Shown here: piece after piece, positions 1 through 9,708 of the stretch
Position numbering within the stretch: the stretch's first letter is position 1
How the letters are laid out: each line of letters starts with the position of its first letter
Origin: Cordia subcordata
Lineage: Eukaryota > Streptophyta > Magnoliopsida > Boraginales > Cordiaceae
Length of the DNA: 64,000 nt
Assembly: GCA_028554755.1 (NCBI GenBank)
Contig: JAPTOF010000004.1
Coordinates: 317,501-381,500, forward strand
Reading direction: 5' to 3'
The notes under the pieces: model-generated
Database searches by the model: none
What the model was told of the DNA's origin: nothing
The model's input: only the letters and a program-made list of their open reading frames with translations
Program-made: the position numbers and the translations under genes

Positions 1-971
1 CTAAATTTATTCTACCTTAATTACATAGTTGTAATATGATACATCCACTCTAGTTTTACATAAAATTAAAAAAGATAAATACAAATAATGTAAAATAAAA
101 AATATGCTAAAAAAAATCTTAATGAATATAGTGAAAGAAACAAAATACTAAATGACAATGGTAAAGATTAGTTGGCCAAAATATTCAACAAAAAAAGTAT
201 AAGAATTTATGTTAATTAATTAATATTAATATATTAATTACATATACTTAAAATTTTCTCCTAATGACACTTGTCCTTCCAGGGATTCTCTTTTAGTAAT
301 AGTAATGATGATGATGATGATTTGAACAAAAATATAATTATAAAAATAAGTATTTATGTGTTTAGTTAAAGTATATTGAAAGGTAAGACTAACTCTAATA
401 GATAGAAGATACTTTAATGGGGCGGGATGTTGTGCACCCTAAATATTGTGTATTTACCTAATATTGTGCATCTCATCATAGTGCGTTCATAATACTATTA
501 TTATAAAGTTCACAATCTTTACACTATACATTCACAATTTTTAATTATTTATAAATGCATGTTATATGTTTTACAATTTTAACGTTTTATGTTGTGAACT
601 TTTAATTATTCTTAGTTTATTTATCTATTATTATTACATTGTACATTCACAGATAAACTACCTATTTATGAATTTTAAAGATATGTTCACTATCTATTAA
701 TAATATGTTCATAATGTATGAACAATATGCACGTATCCTGTGAATAAATTTGGAGCCTGCAATCAAAGTGTTGTTGGTGCATGATTGGCAATCGAATTGT
801 TGTGTTATGTTCATTGACATATGAAGAGCAAACTCGTTAAATTTTATATTGATTCGATAATCAGATAATGAAATCTATTAGACGGTACATCATAATATAG
901 ATGTATGATATAATTTACATACTCTAATTACTTCTCATGACACCCCCTACAATTCTAAGGAGGCTTGAAGC

Positions 972-1013
972 TCTTTTTTTTTTTCCCCCCCCCCCCCTCT
1001 CTCTCTTTTTTTT
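972..1013. repeat. Homopolymer/pyrimidine tract (T, then C, then CT, then T)
   Basis: A run of T is followed by about a dozen C, then CT dinucleotides and a further T run. It is simple-sequence DNA and exact lengths of such homopolymers are error-prone in assemblies. Confidence 0.85.
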
Positions 1014-1351
1014 AGCTTGCTAGATTTGATAAGTCAAAAAATCATCTCTGTCTCCCTATCAACGATCAAATTATGTTGCTGACCTTAAAAAATATTGAAA
1101 ATATTTCACTAGTCATACTTATAAACTTTACTAACGTAAGCATTACTATGTTTAATTAATATTTTATTAATATTAATTATAAATTATTAATTTATTTGTA
1201 AAAATTTAAAATTTAATATTAGTGTAAAATTTTTATATACACTTTAAATTTAAAAATTATAAATATTATTAAAAACAAATAAAAAATGTCAAAAGTGAAA
1301 TTAGATAAGAAGTGAAAAATTAGGTACATTGTTGAAGTAAAATTAAAAATA

Positions 1352-1575
1352 CAAAATCTAAGTAAGAAGGTTATTGGAGTAAAAATAAAGTAAAGATCCC
1401 TAATGCAAGGAGATGACTCTTAAAAAATCTAAGTAAGGAGGTTATTGGAGCAAAACTGAAGTAAATTGCTCTAAATGCAAAGCGTTGATTCTTAGAAAAT
1501 CTAAGTAAGGAGGTTATTGGAGTGAAAATAAAGTAAAGAGCATTAAATATAGAGAGAACGAAGTTGACTCTTTAT
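1352..1575. repeat. Tandem repeat, three copies of about 71-72 bp
   Basis: The phrase AATCTAAGTAAG, followed by a G-rich ATTGGAG segment and a GACTCTT/GATTCTT end, recurs with starts near 1355, 1426 and 1498 (spacings 71 and 72 bp). The third unit is slightly longer and more diverged. It is probably a local non-coding duplication; I do not recognise the family. Confidence 0.8.
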
Positions 1576-1594
1576 ATGTTAGGAAAAAACTGGG

Positions 1595-1913
1595 AGGAAA
1601 TCATAGTTAGTTTAATTTATATTGTTAAAATAATTATTAGGAACATAAAAATAGAATGTTAATTAACACACAATATAAATATAATTACTTGTTTATCCAA
1701 ATCATATTTCAATATATCATAATTTAATTAGTATAATATATAATAATAACGTACAATGACTTAAATAAATTACGATATCTATATATCTATATGTATTATA
1801 AAAAAAGTCTATGCAATATTAACAATGTTACTTTGTTATCATGATATGATTTTTTCTACCTAAAAGAATTCCTTCATCAAAATAATTCATAATTTTATGA
1901 ATTTATTCCCAAT
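1595..1913 (+). repeat. Left copy of the ~319 bp direct duplication flanking the viral insertion
   Basis: This AT-rich segment recurs almost exactly at 14710-15029, in the same orientation, with about two substitutions and one single-base indel. On its outer side is ordinary intergenic DNA and on its inner side the viral mosaic begins. It lacks TG...CA ends and an adjacent primer-binding site or polypurine tract, so it is not an LTR. I infer that it is host target DNA duplicated when the viral DNA was inserted. Confidence 0.85.
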
Positions 1914-2455
1914 TTAAAGTTATTTTCTTCTGAAATTATTTCATTGAGATTTTCCGAATCATTATTCAGAATATAACTTTCTATATTAAAGTTATTATCT
2001 TTTTGAATATTTTCTGAAATTTTATTTAATTCATATCTTTGGTAATCTTCATAATACCAAATTTCTTTTTCAGAATTATAACCTTCATCTGAATTATTAT
2101 TTTCAGATTTAATTTCTTCATAAAATTTTTCAGAATTAATCTATTCATTAGAATTATTATCTAATTCCTTTAATTCAGAATTATATTTCATTTCCGAATT
2201 ATCAACCTTAATAATTTCTAAGGATTCAGATTTACTTAAATTATATAAATCTGTTTCATATTTTTCAAAATTTTTAGAAATATTTTCTGCTTCTATTTTA
2301 TTTTCTTTTTCAGAATCAAATTCTTTATTAGAATTAGTATCCTCAAAATTAGAGTCATCTGATTCTGTTAAATATTCCAATATATTTGAATTTTCCTTAT
2401 TTTCAAAATTTTTAAATTTTTGAAAATTATCTTTAAGATATTTTAAAATATCTAC
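1914..2455 (-). pseudogene. Inverted fragment of the viral capsid-like acidic tail
   Basis: Read on the minus strand, this block is a near-identical copy (roughly 1% different by eye) of plus-strand 8497-9032, part of the Asn/Glu/Ser-rich C-terminal tail of the capsid-like ORF at 6568-9708. It begins at the host junction (1913/1914) and is fused at about 2455 to the unassigned viral ORF. Neither end of the ORF is present, so it is a broken fragment that forms a distant inverted repeat with the larger copy. Confidence 0.85.
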
Positions 2456-3740
2456 TGCCTTGGGGCGAAATCTCCATTGACTTCTCGGACTTTTCTGAAG
2501 ATGTATCACTTTGTTGAGTGAATTGGATCATCTCCTCTTTGACATTATCCATATATTGCAACATTATATCCTGCAAAGATATGAATGGATTTTCCTTTTG
2601 CAACTTATTCACGAATTGTTCAAACCAAGATTTTGGTTGAATTGTTGCTTTTTGTTTCTCTTTAGCTTCCTTCTTGTATTGTTGAAGCTTTTCTTCAATT
2701 TCTTTGATAAGATCCTGGGAATATAATTGATTCGTCTTTGGATCTTTCTGTATCATCTTTTGCCAGAATTTGGTGAAGAATATCCTCTTCAAGCATGGAA
2801 CATGCTTATCTGTATGACTCACTTCTGGAATCCATCTGACAATCCAAGGAATTGAGAACTCCAGAAAGAAATACATTGTTGCAGTACCTTCAACTGATTG
2901 TTGATGTAGATTCTGCAATCTTGGCGATACTTCCTTCCATCTTTTATAAAGATCCTGGAATGGTTCTGGAAGTATAGATGAATTTGGACCAAAATAATTC
3001 CACCAAATTATGAACCATGATGGAATATCCTTATTAAGGACAGTACCAGCTATCTTCACGAACCATGAATGTTTGTGCTGGTCATTCTCAAAATAAAATA
3101 CTTTTGAGAATCCTTCAACATAATCCCAATAAGAGTATAGAATGGGACCTTGCTGTGTTGATATCACATAGGACTTCAATTTATGTGTTGAAAGTCCCCA
3201 TTGCTCTGCATTGATAAGAGTCTTCACATGGATCTTGCTATAAGCGATATCCTTTGACATCATATCTGCCTTTCCACTCTTTTTGAAGTGTTCAAAATCT
3301 GCAGATTGCGTTTCCATGAGAATTTTCTCATAGTGGTGTCTCGTCTTGTAAGACTGTGCTGGAAATGAGAAATCATCCAAATATTTGGACATCAGCAACC
3401 ATGGATCTTGTTGATCTATTAGATCCTTCTGTGAAAGATAGAGGATTATTTCCTCTCCTGCATTCTGTGTATATTACACAGATTCATCTTGCTCTATAGT
3501 ATTTAGAGCTGAAACGAAAGAACTTATATTTCTTTCTTCTGTTTTTTTTTTCTCCAGTTCTTCAAGAAACTTTATTGTTTCTGAATATATTGGTGAACTG
3601 GGATGGGGAAGTTTTATATCAAACTTCTGAGCACGCAATATATTTTTACGCACTTCAGCTTCTTCAGAAGCAATTTCTAATGCTTTATTTGCATGGAAAT
3701 AATCAGGAGCATTATTTCTCCCTTTACCTTTACCATGACC
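2456..3740 (-). pseudogene. Unassigned caulimovirid-like ORF, truncated, one internal stop
   Basis: On the minus strand one frame is open from about 3740 to 2456 apart from a TAA near 3473-3475; the part after it (about 320 residues) is continuous. The product is basic to neutral, rich in aromatic residues (a WFIIWWNYFG stretch), with a Lys/Glu/Gln-rich probable coiled coil towards its C-terminus and a Ser/Glu end. The N-terminus begins inside a Gly/Lys-rich segment at the junction with the leader block, and the C-terminus runs into the inverted capsid tail. I do not recognise a domain. By position in caulimovirid genomes it could be a transactivator/inclusion-body protein or another accessory ORF; this is not shown by any motif I can name. 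Confidence 0.55.
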
Positions 3741-5004
3741 ATATTTGGGACATATATAGGAAAAAAAAATTGAAAATAAAGATATTCAGAGAGCAAAGAA
3801 AATTTGAGAAAAATATTTGAAAAGAATATTTGAGATTCAAGAAAAGAAAATTTCTGCAAAAATAAAGAAAAATCAGAAAAGAAAAGAATTTTGGAAAGAA
3901 GAAGTTTCTGTTGGAAGATTAAGCTGTAACAGGTACTTCCAGGAAAATTATCAGAAACCAAGATGCTGTGAACCCGCAAGCCGAATTTGTTGTTTTGAAA
4001 TGGCGTTTAGGGTGTTAAGCAAAGTGGTACTTGATATATTTCCTACTGAGGTAAATCCTATGGCAGCAATAAAATTTTCTGGGAAAATTCTGAAAGGAAA
4101 AATTCGAATTCTGAAAAAAAAAAATTTGCAGAAGAAAAGAAGAATGACATTCTTGAGAAAAATCAAAAATAATCTGCAGAGAAAAAATATATCAGTAAGA
4201 AAAATGATAATATGAAATCATTTGATTGAACAAGAAAGATATTGTTCTAATATAAAGAACAATGAGGAAAACATGAAGATGAAGATCAGCTAGATTAACT
4301 GATGATGAAATGAAGATCAGCCTTATTGAATGATGATAAGGAAAAATACAAAAGTTGTTCAAATATAGAACAATGAAGATTTGCAGTTTGAAGGTGGTAG
4401 AATATGATACTACTACAGATTCAGAATTTCTAACATAATTCAGAAAGAAGAATTGAATAATCATTTATAATGATGATTGAAGAAGAAGAAGAATCATATC
4501 CATTGACGATCATGAAGATGAATGATTGTTGAGGAAGATGATGAACAGAAGCAACTATTATTGTTGTTGACAAGTTGCTGACAGAATAATTCTGAACGAG
4601 ATAAAGTTTGGAAAAAAGAATAGTAACTGTTATGATGACAGCGGTGAAAGCGGTCATAATGGTTAATGATAATGCTGAGTCATGATGATAAATCATGATA
4701 AATCCAAAAAAAAGAACAGATGATAGTAGCGATGATGCTGATATTGTCGAGACAGCTGTATAAGAAGCTGAAGGAATCTGAAGAAAATCAATTCAGAAGA
4801 TTTGTCGTATCAAGACAAATGACGAGATGATTTGTCAATATTAGGCAAACAGTTCTACTATTCATAGATAGTGGAATTTACTGTTTATAAATAGTAATTT
4901 ACTTTTTACTGTTTGTAGATAGGATGTGTCTGCGGATCTGAAATGTTTGGAATCCGTAGAAAATTATTTTTGATTGTTTTTGAAGTCCGAGCACATCAAT
5001 TGTC

Positions 5005-5011
5005 TATAAAA
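5005..5011 (+). promoter_or_regulatory. Viral TATA box, copy 1
   Basis: TATAAAA lies in a context (CAATTGTC before, AAAGGAAAGACTCGGATGC after) that is preserved at 12813 in the second leader copy. Transcription would start about 30 bp downstream. The spacing to AATAAA is about 105 bp, as expected for a pararetroviral terminal redundancy. Confidence 0.7.
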
Positions 5012-5109
5012 AAAGGAAAGACTCGGATGCATTGTATATAGGGACATATATAGGAAAAAAGATATAGAGGAATAGAGAGAAAGAGAAAAATTGTAAATTA
5101 TTTTCAATC

Positions 5110-5115
5110 AATAAA
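5110..5115 (+). terminator. Viral poly(A) signal AATAAA, copy 1
   Basis: AATAAA followed by a T-rich stretch about 105 bp downstream of the viral TATA box. In caulimovirids the signal is passed once near the 5' end and used at the 3' end of the genome-length RNA. The second copy carries the same signal at 12894-12899, about 81 bp after its TATA box. Confidence 0.6.
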
Positions 5116-5550
5116 ATTTTGATATTTTGAAAATATTTTTGTTGTTCATGATCTGCCCTAATATGGGGTAGAGATCAAGATGGATTATGGTAATATCAAC
5201 ATACCATAATAGCTTGTCTTAGGCTATACTACTCAAACCTTGAGGATAACTCTCAAATACTCCGCTGTCATGATTATTTCTTGAGAGTAGGATATATTTC
5301 TTGATAACAGCAGGATCTTAGCAAGCCTTGTATATGTACATCTCAATGGAATTGTTGCCCAGTTGCCGTTGTTGTTGTGTTGAAAGGCGTTTGAAGGGTT
5401 GAAAGGTTCCAACAGAGATATATCTGTATATGGCTGTAAGTTCCTTTGATCTAGTCTTGTTATATTGAAATATCGCCTAAGCTTAAGGATTGGTCTATGT
5501 CTGCGGCTGTTTGTTATTTGCGGCTTATCACCTGGGCCTCAGTACGTAGT

Positions 5551-5562
5551 TGGTATCAGAGG
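5551..5562 (+). other. Primer-binding site complementary to initiator tRNA-Met
   Basis: TGGTATCAGAGG matches the first eleven bases of the TGGTATCAGAGC primer-binding site used by caulimovirids and many plant retroelements. It lies about 545 bp downstream of the TATA box on the same strand, the expected place for minus-strand DNA priming on a pregenomic RNA. Confidence 0.75.
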
Positions 5563-5592
5563 GCATATTTCCCACGGCCTTGAAAACCCCCA

Positions 5593-5862
5593 TCAGGAGG
5601 TTGCATCCCCCTGCAGATATTCACGGGATAAAAAATCAGGCAAAGTATTATGCTTTCCTTGAATATGTTTGATTTCAAATTCAAAAGGGGCTAAATATGT
5701 TTGCCATCTTGCGAACATATATTTCGATACATCATGTTTAAAATCTTTATTGAACATGAATTTTGCAGATTTGCAATCAGTTTTTATCAAAAATCTTTTG
5801 TTCAAAAGATCATCCTGAAATTTTAAAACACTGTTGACAATAGCTAAAATTTCTTAATCTAT
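5593..5862 (-). pseudogene. Viral RNase H fragment of the pol gene
   Basis: Minus-strand translation gives a segment with a TDCKSAKF motif (the Asp of the RNase H core), an FARWQTYL motif and an LPDFLSREYLQG end, all typical of the C-terminal RNase H of caulimovirid reverse transcriptase. Only about 80 residues survive; the reverse transcriptase itself is absent from the window. The block is inserted in inverted orientation between the leader (ending about 5607) and the movement-protein block (starting about 5863). Confidence 0.85.
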
Positions 5863-5863
5863 C

Positions 5864-6565
5864 ATGGGTATAATGGAATCTAGTTTAGCTCATGGTCCTA
5901 TATATTTTAATGCTTATCCGAATTTACAATTATCTTTGTCGGATGTGAATATTTTGGATGCGTTAACTTTATATGTAAAAACGCATGGTTATAATTATTT
6001 GCCAGGTACAGAAGTTATATGTATCTGTTATAGGGTGTATTTTAAGCCTTTGTATACTTTGAATCCAAAGTGTAAGTTGATGAATACAAATCAACAAGAA
6101 ACTATAATATTTGAAACTAATTTTAATAGATCTAAAATAACAACTCGTAGATCTATTAGATGGGATGAAATAAACTTTCCAGAAACATGGTTAGCTGAAA
6201 AGATAATACCAGCAACACCATTAATCAATGAAGATTTAGCGGATGCAATTCAAACATCTACTGGTGATATTCAAATACAATTCAATAGAAAAAGTACATC
6301 TGAAATAGGTGGAAGTTCAGGACTAGGAAAATCTAGATATTCTAGAACTAGTTCAATACATTCTTATATTTCACCAATTGATTATAGAGTTGAATTACCC
6401 AATACTGTAGGGAGTTCATCTTCTAAAACAGAATCTGAAAACCTGCAACATAAAGTTTAGGGAATAAGAATTAATGAAGATAATATTGCTCAGGGTGTAT
6501 ATAATAATCCTGAAGAAACTTTTAGACCAGAAATCACTGAGTCAGAATTAAACTTTCCAGTTTAA
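5864..6565 (+). pseudogene. Viral movement protein (30K superfamily), N-terminally truncated
   Basis: The frame shows HGPIYFNAYPN and the downstream KTHGYNYLPGTE...ICICYRVYFK pattern of the caulimovirid 30K-type movement protein, which forms or enlarges plasmodesmatal passages for virus spread. The upstream part of the domain is missing because the block begins at the junction near 5862. An in-frame TAG at 6458-6460 interrupts the ORF, which otherwise stays open to TAA at 6563-6565, two bases before the ATG of the next ORF. The C-terminal part is Ser-rich and low in complexity, as usual. The apparent ATG at 5864 lies at the junction and need not be the natural start. Confidence 0.85.
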
Positions 6566-6567
6566 TC

Positions 6568-9500
6568 ATGAATCAAAATAAAATTGATTTCAGTCCAAGG
6601 AGTTCAGCCAGGAAACAAATACAAGCTGAATTTCAAAAACCAATATATCAACCTTTCAGAGATTGGTTTGCTAAAAATATTAATTTAGCAGAAAGACAAT
6701 TACTTCAAAATGAATTCTATAACCATTTGGAAAATATAAATGAGATAAAAGACTTTATTCCATGGTTTTTAGAAACTTATCTAGGGAATCATATAAATGC
6801 TCTAGAAAAATATTGGAAATTGAAAAATGGGGAACAACTAGAATCAATCTATCCTCCAACACATCAAGCTATAATAATGGATAAAGAAAGGATGAAGTTA
6901 TATGCTAATGCTTTCTTTAATCTGCAAGAGAATGAGACTCTTCCAACCACAACAAAAAATATAAATGATGTGGTGAAACAAAATAATTTTACTAATTTGT
7001 ATTTAGTAGCCTTAGGAGAACAAATATTATTTCTCAATAATAGGTTATTAAAAAACTATGAATTGATAATTGATTTAAAAAATTCTCTGGAGAAATTACA
7101 GCAAAGTAATAATAAGGAAGATAATAAAATTGGGGAAACTTCAAGATTTAGAAGTAATCCAATTCAGCCTCCTCCAGAAATAAAAAATTTTAAATTAAGT
7201 CAAGTTTCAGAATTTGAAAAACTTCTTGATAATAAGTTTAAGACATTTAAATTAAATGTCATAACTAAAGAAGAAGTTCCAGATTTAGTTGATAATATAC
7301 ATCAGCAAGAAATTGTTAATGAAACTCTTAATAGAATAAAGAGTAATAATAAATTTGCTGATAAACCGGTCCAGAAAAAATATTATTATCCAAGACCGAC
7401 ACCTCAAGATGTTTTATTTGAGGAATTACCTAATGAACAAACTTACTATAATGGTAAGACAATATATGAGTGGAATATAGATGGTCACTCAGATCAACAA
7501 ATATATAATAACATTCATAGAATGATGATGTATGCTACAATATGTAGACAACATAACAATACAGATAAAAGTATTGCTTTGATGATAATAGCAGGGTTTA
7601 CAGGCCAGCTTAAAGGTTGGTGGGAAAATTATCTTAATGAAACCCAACGACAAACTGTCTTGAATACTACAAGAACAGAAAGTAATATAGTTAAACAGGA
7701 AGCTGTTTATACTTTAACAATAAATATTTGTGAACATTTTACAGGAAGATTCACAACAAATGCAGAGAATATAAGATCTCTAATCTTGAATCTCAAGTGT
7801 CCTACTCTTACCTCATTTAGGTGGTACAAGGATGTATTCCTTAGTAGAGTAATGGAATTACCAGATGCTAATCAAGCACATTGGAAGTCTAAATTTATAG
7901 ATGGTCTTCCACATTTATTTGCAGAAAGAGTAAAGAAAACTCTTAGAATAGGTATCTCACCTATTGATTATGATAATCTGACATATGGCATGAAAACAAA
8001 AAGAACATCACAATTTTGATTTAATAAAAGATCAAATTGGGGATTTAATAAGTTTTCAGATAATGAAAAAGAATCTGAAAAAGAAATAGAAACAGAAGAA
8101 TCTTCTAATAAAAAGAAGAAAGTCTATAAACATAAACATAGATCACCTCATTGGTATGAAAAGAAAGAAATGAGGAAAAAGCTCAGAATTGAAGCTAAAA
8201 AACAAAAAATTGAAGAATTAAAGAAACTTGGTGAATATGTACCAAAAAAGAAATATAAACCATGTGAATTTTGTGGTAAAAATACCCATAATACTTATAT
8301 GTGTTGGGCCAGAAGAAAACTGGAAAAAATAAATAAATTGAAAGTTGATAACAATATTCAAACAAAATTAATTGAATTTAAACCAGAAAATAATAATTCT
8401 GATGCAGAAGAATCTTTTACTTCTGAAAATTCTGAAAATTATGAATCTCAATCCTTAAATATTATTGAGGATCAGAATAAGGAAAAAATATATAAATATT
8501 TAAAATATCTTAAAGATAATTTTCAAAAATTTGAAAATTTTGAAAATAAGGAAAATTCAAATATATTGGAATATTTAACAGAATCAGATGACTCTAATTT
8601 TGAGGATACTAATTCTAATAAAGAATTTGATTCTGAAAAAGAAAATAAAATAGAAGCAGAAAATATTTCTGAAAATTTTGAAAAATATGAAACAGATTTA
8701 TATAATTTAAGTAAATCTGAATCCTTAGAAATTATTAAGGTTGATAATTCAGAAATGAAATATAATTCTGAATTAAAGGAATTAGATAATAATTCTAATG
8801 AACAGATTAATTCTGAAAAATTTTATGAAGAAATTAAATCTGAAAATAAAAATTCAGATGAAGGTTATAATTCTGAAAAAGAAATTTGGTATTATGAAGA
8901 TTACCAAAGATATGAATTAAATAAAATTTCAGAAAATATTCAAAGAGATAATAACTTTAATATAGAAAGTTATATTCTGAATAATGATTCGGAAAATCTC
9001 AATGAAATAATTTCAGAAGAAAATAACTTTAATAATAAAAGTTATGAATTGAATATTAGTCCAGATAAATTTACTGGAAATATTTCAGAATCTGAAAATT
9101 GTATTAATAAAATACAATTTGAAGAAAATAATAATTTGAATAATAATTCAAATGAAAATATTAATCTGAACAATTCAATTGATAATATTGAATTAAAAAC
9201 AGATAAGAAATCTTTGATAAATAATTTAAAGAAAAATATTAATTTGAATAAGAATTCAAATGATAATATTGAATTAAGGATAGGTAATGAACCTATAATT
9301 AATAATTCAAAGGATAATATTGAATCTAATAAAGATGAAAATTCAATATTTGATTCTGATAAAGAATTATTAATTCCAAATAACCTCAATAATTTGGAGG
9401 GAATTAAATCTGAAGATTTAGTTAATTTTGAAAATAAAAAATTTGATAATTCTGAAATAAATAAGTCAGAACAATATAATGGATTGAAATTAATGAATAA

Positions 9501-9708
9501 TATGGAATCATTAATTGATGGAAAAGAAATTTCATATAAGATTTCTGATAACTCAATTGAAATTGAGGAAAAATCTAAAAACAATCCTGATATAATATTA
9601 CAGGAACAACAAAACAAATTGAATAATTTGTTTCGATCAGAATTGAATAATCTGAAGAAAGAAATAAAAATTTCTTCAAAAAGTCTTCATAAAAGAAAAG
9701 ATAATTAA
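6568..9708 (+). pseudogene. Viral capsid/gag-like protein with CCHC knuckle and long acidic tail, one in-frame stop
   Basis: From ATG 6568 one frame of 1,047 codons is open to TAA at 9708 except for a single TGA at 8017-8019. The N-terminal 160 residues are a helical unassigned region; residues about 290-460 (GWWENYL, followed by a Cys/Phe/Trp-rich helical segment) resemble the capsid core of caulimovirids. A basic region and a CX2CX4HX4C knuckle (CEFCGKNTHNTYMC, about 8263-8304) follow. The last 450 residues are very rich in Asn, Glu, Ser and Ile, strongly acidic and nearly free of Cys or Pro. Caulimovirid capsids are usually about 400-500 residues with short acidic ends and are followed by protease and reverse transcriptase; here the tail is unusually long and neither follows. 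It could be a capsid variant of a second lineage or component. Confidence 0.75.

Larger units (their letters stand above)
1..1594. other. AT-rich intergenic DNA without a recognised gene
   Basis: No open reading frame with a recognisable product is visible. The stretch is strongly AT-rich, with a short ATG/GAT microsatellite near 303-322, a pyrimidine tract near 972-1013 and a three-copy 71-72 bp tandem repeat at 1352-1575. Around 430-740 words such as TTCACAAT, GTTCATAAT and GTGAAC recur in both orientations, which could be a decayed DNA-transposon remnant, but no terminal inverted repeats could be fixed. Confidence 0.6.
3741..5607 (+). promoter_or_regulatory. Viral intergenic region and leader, copy 1 (promoter, poly(A) signal, primer-binding site)
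   Basis: Non-coding viral DNA whose main part (about 3775-5474) is repeated directly, but with many substitutions and indels, at about 11548-13252. It contains a purine-rich start, a chain of short inverted repeats (about 4230-4900), a TATA box (5005), an AATAAA (5110) and, past the repeated part, a tRNA-Met primer-binding site (5551). This order (TATA, short terminally redundant region with poly(A) signal, leader, primer-binding site) is that of a caulimovirid pregenomic RNA promoter. The right end is cut at about 5607, where an RNase H fragment in opposite orientation begins. At 3745 a short piece resembling sequence just downstream of the TATA box is fused directly to the far-upstream part. 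Confidence 0.8.

Noticed and set aside
9042..9617. 191-codon frame on the minus strand within the capsid-like tail
   Set aside because: It is the antisense of a low-complexity Asn/Glu-rich coding region and reads as Ser/Leu/Phe repeats, a compositional shadow.
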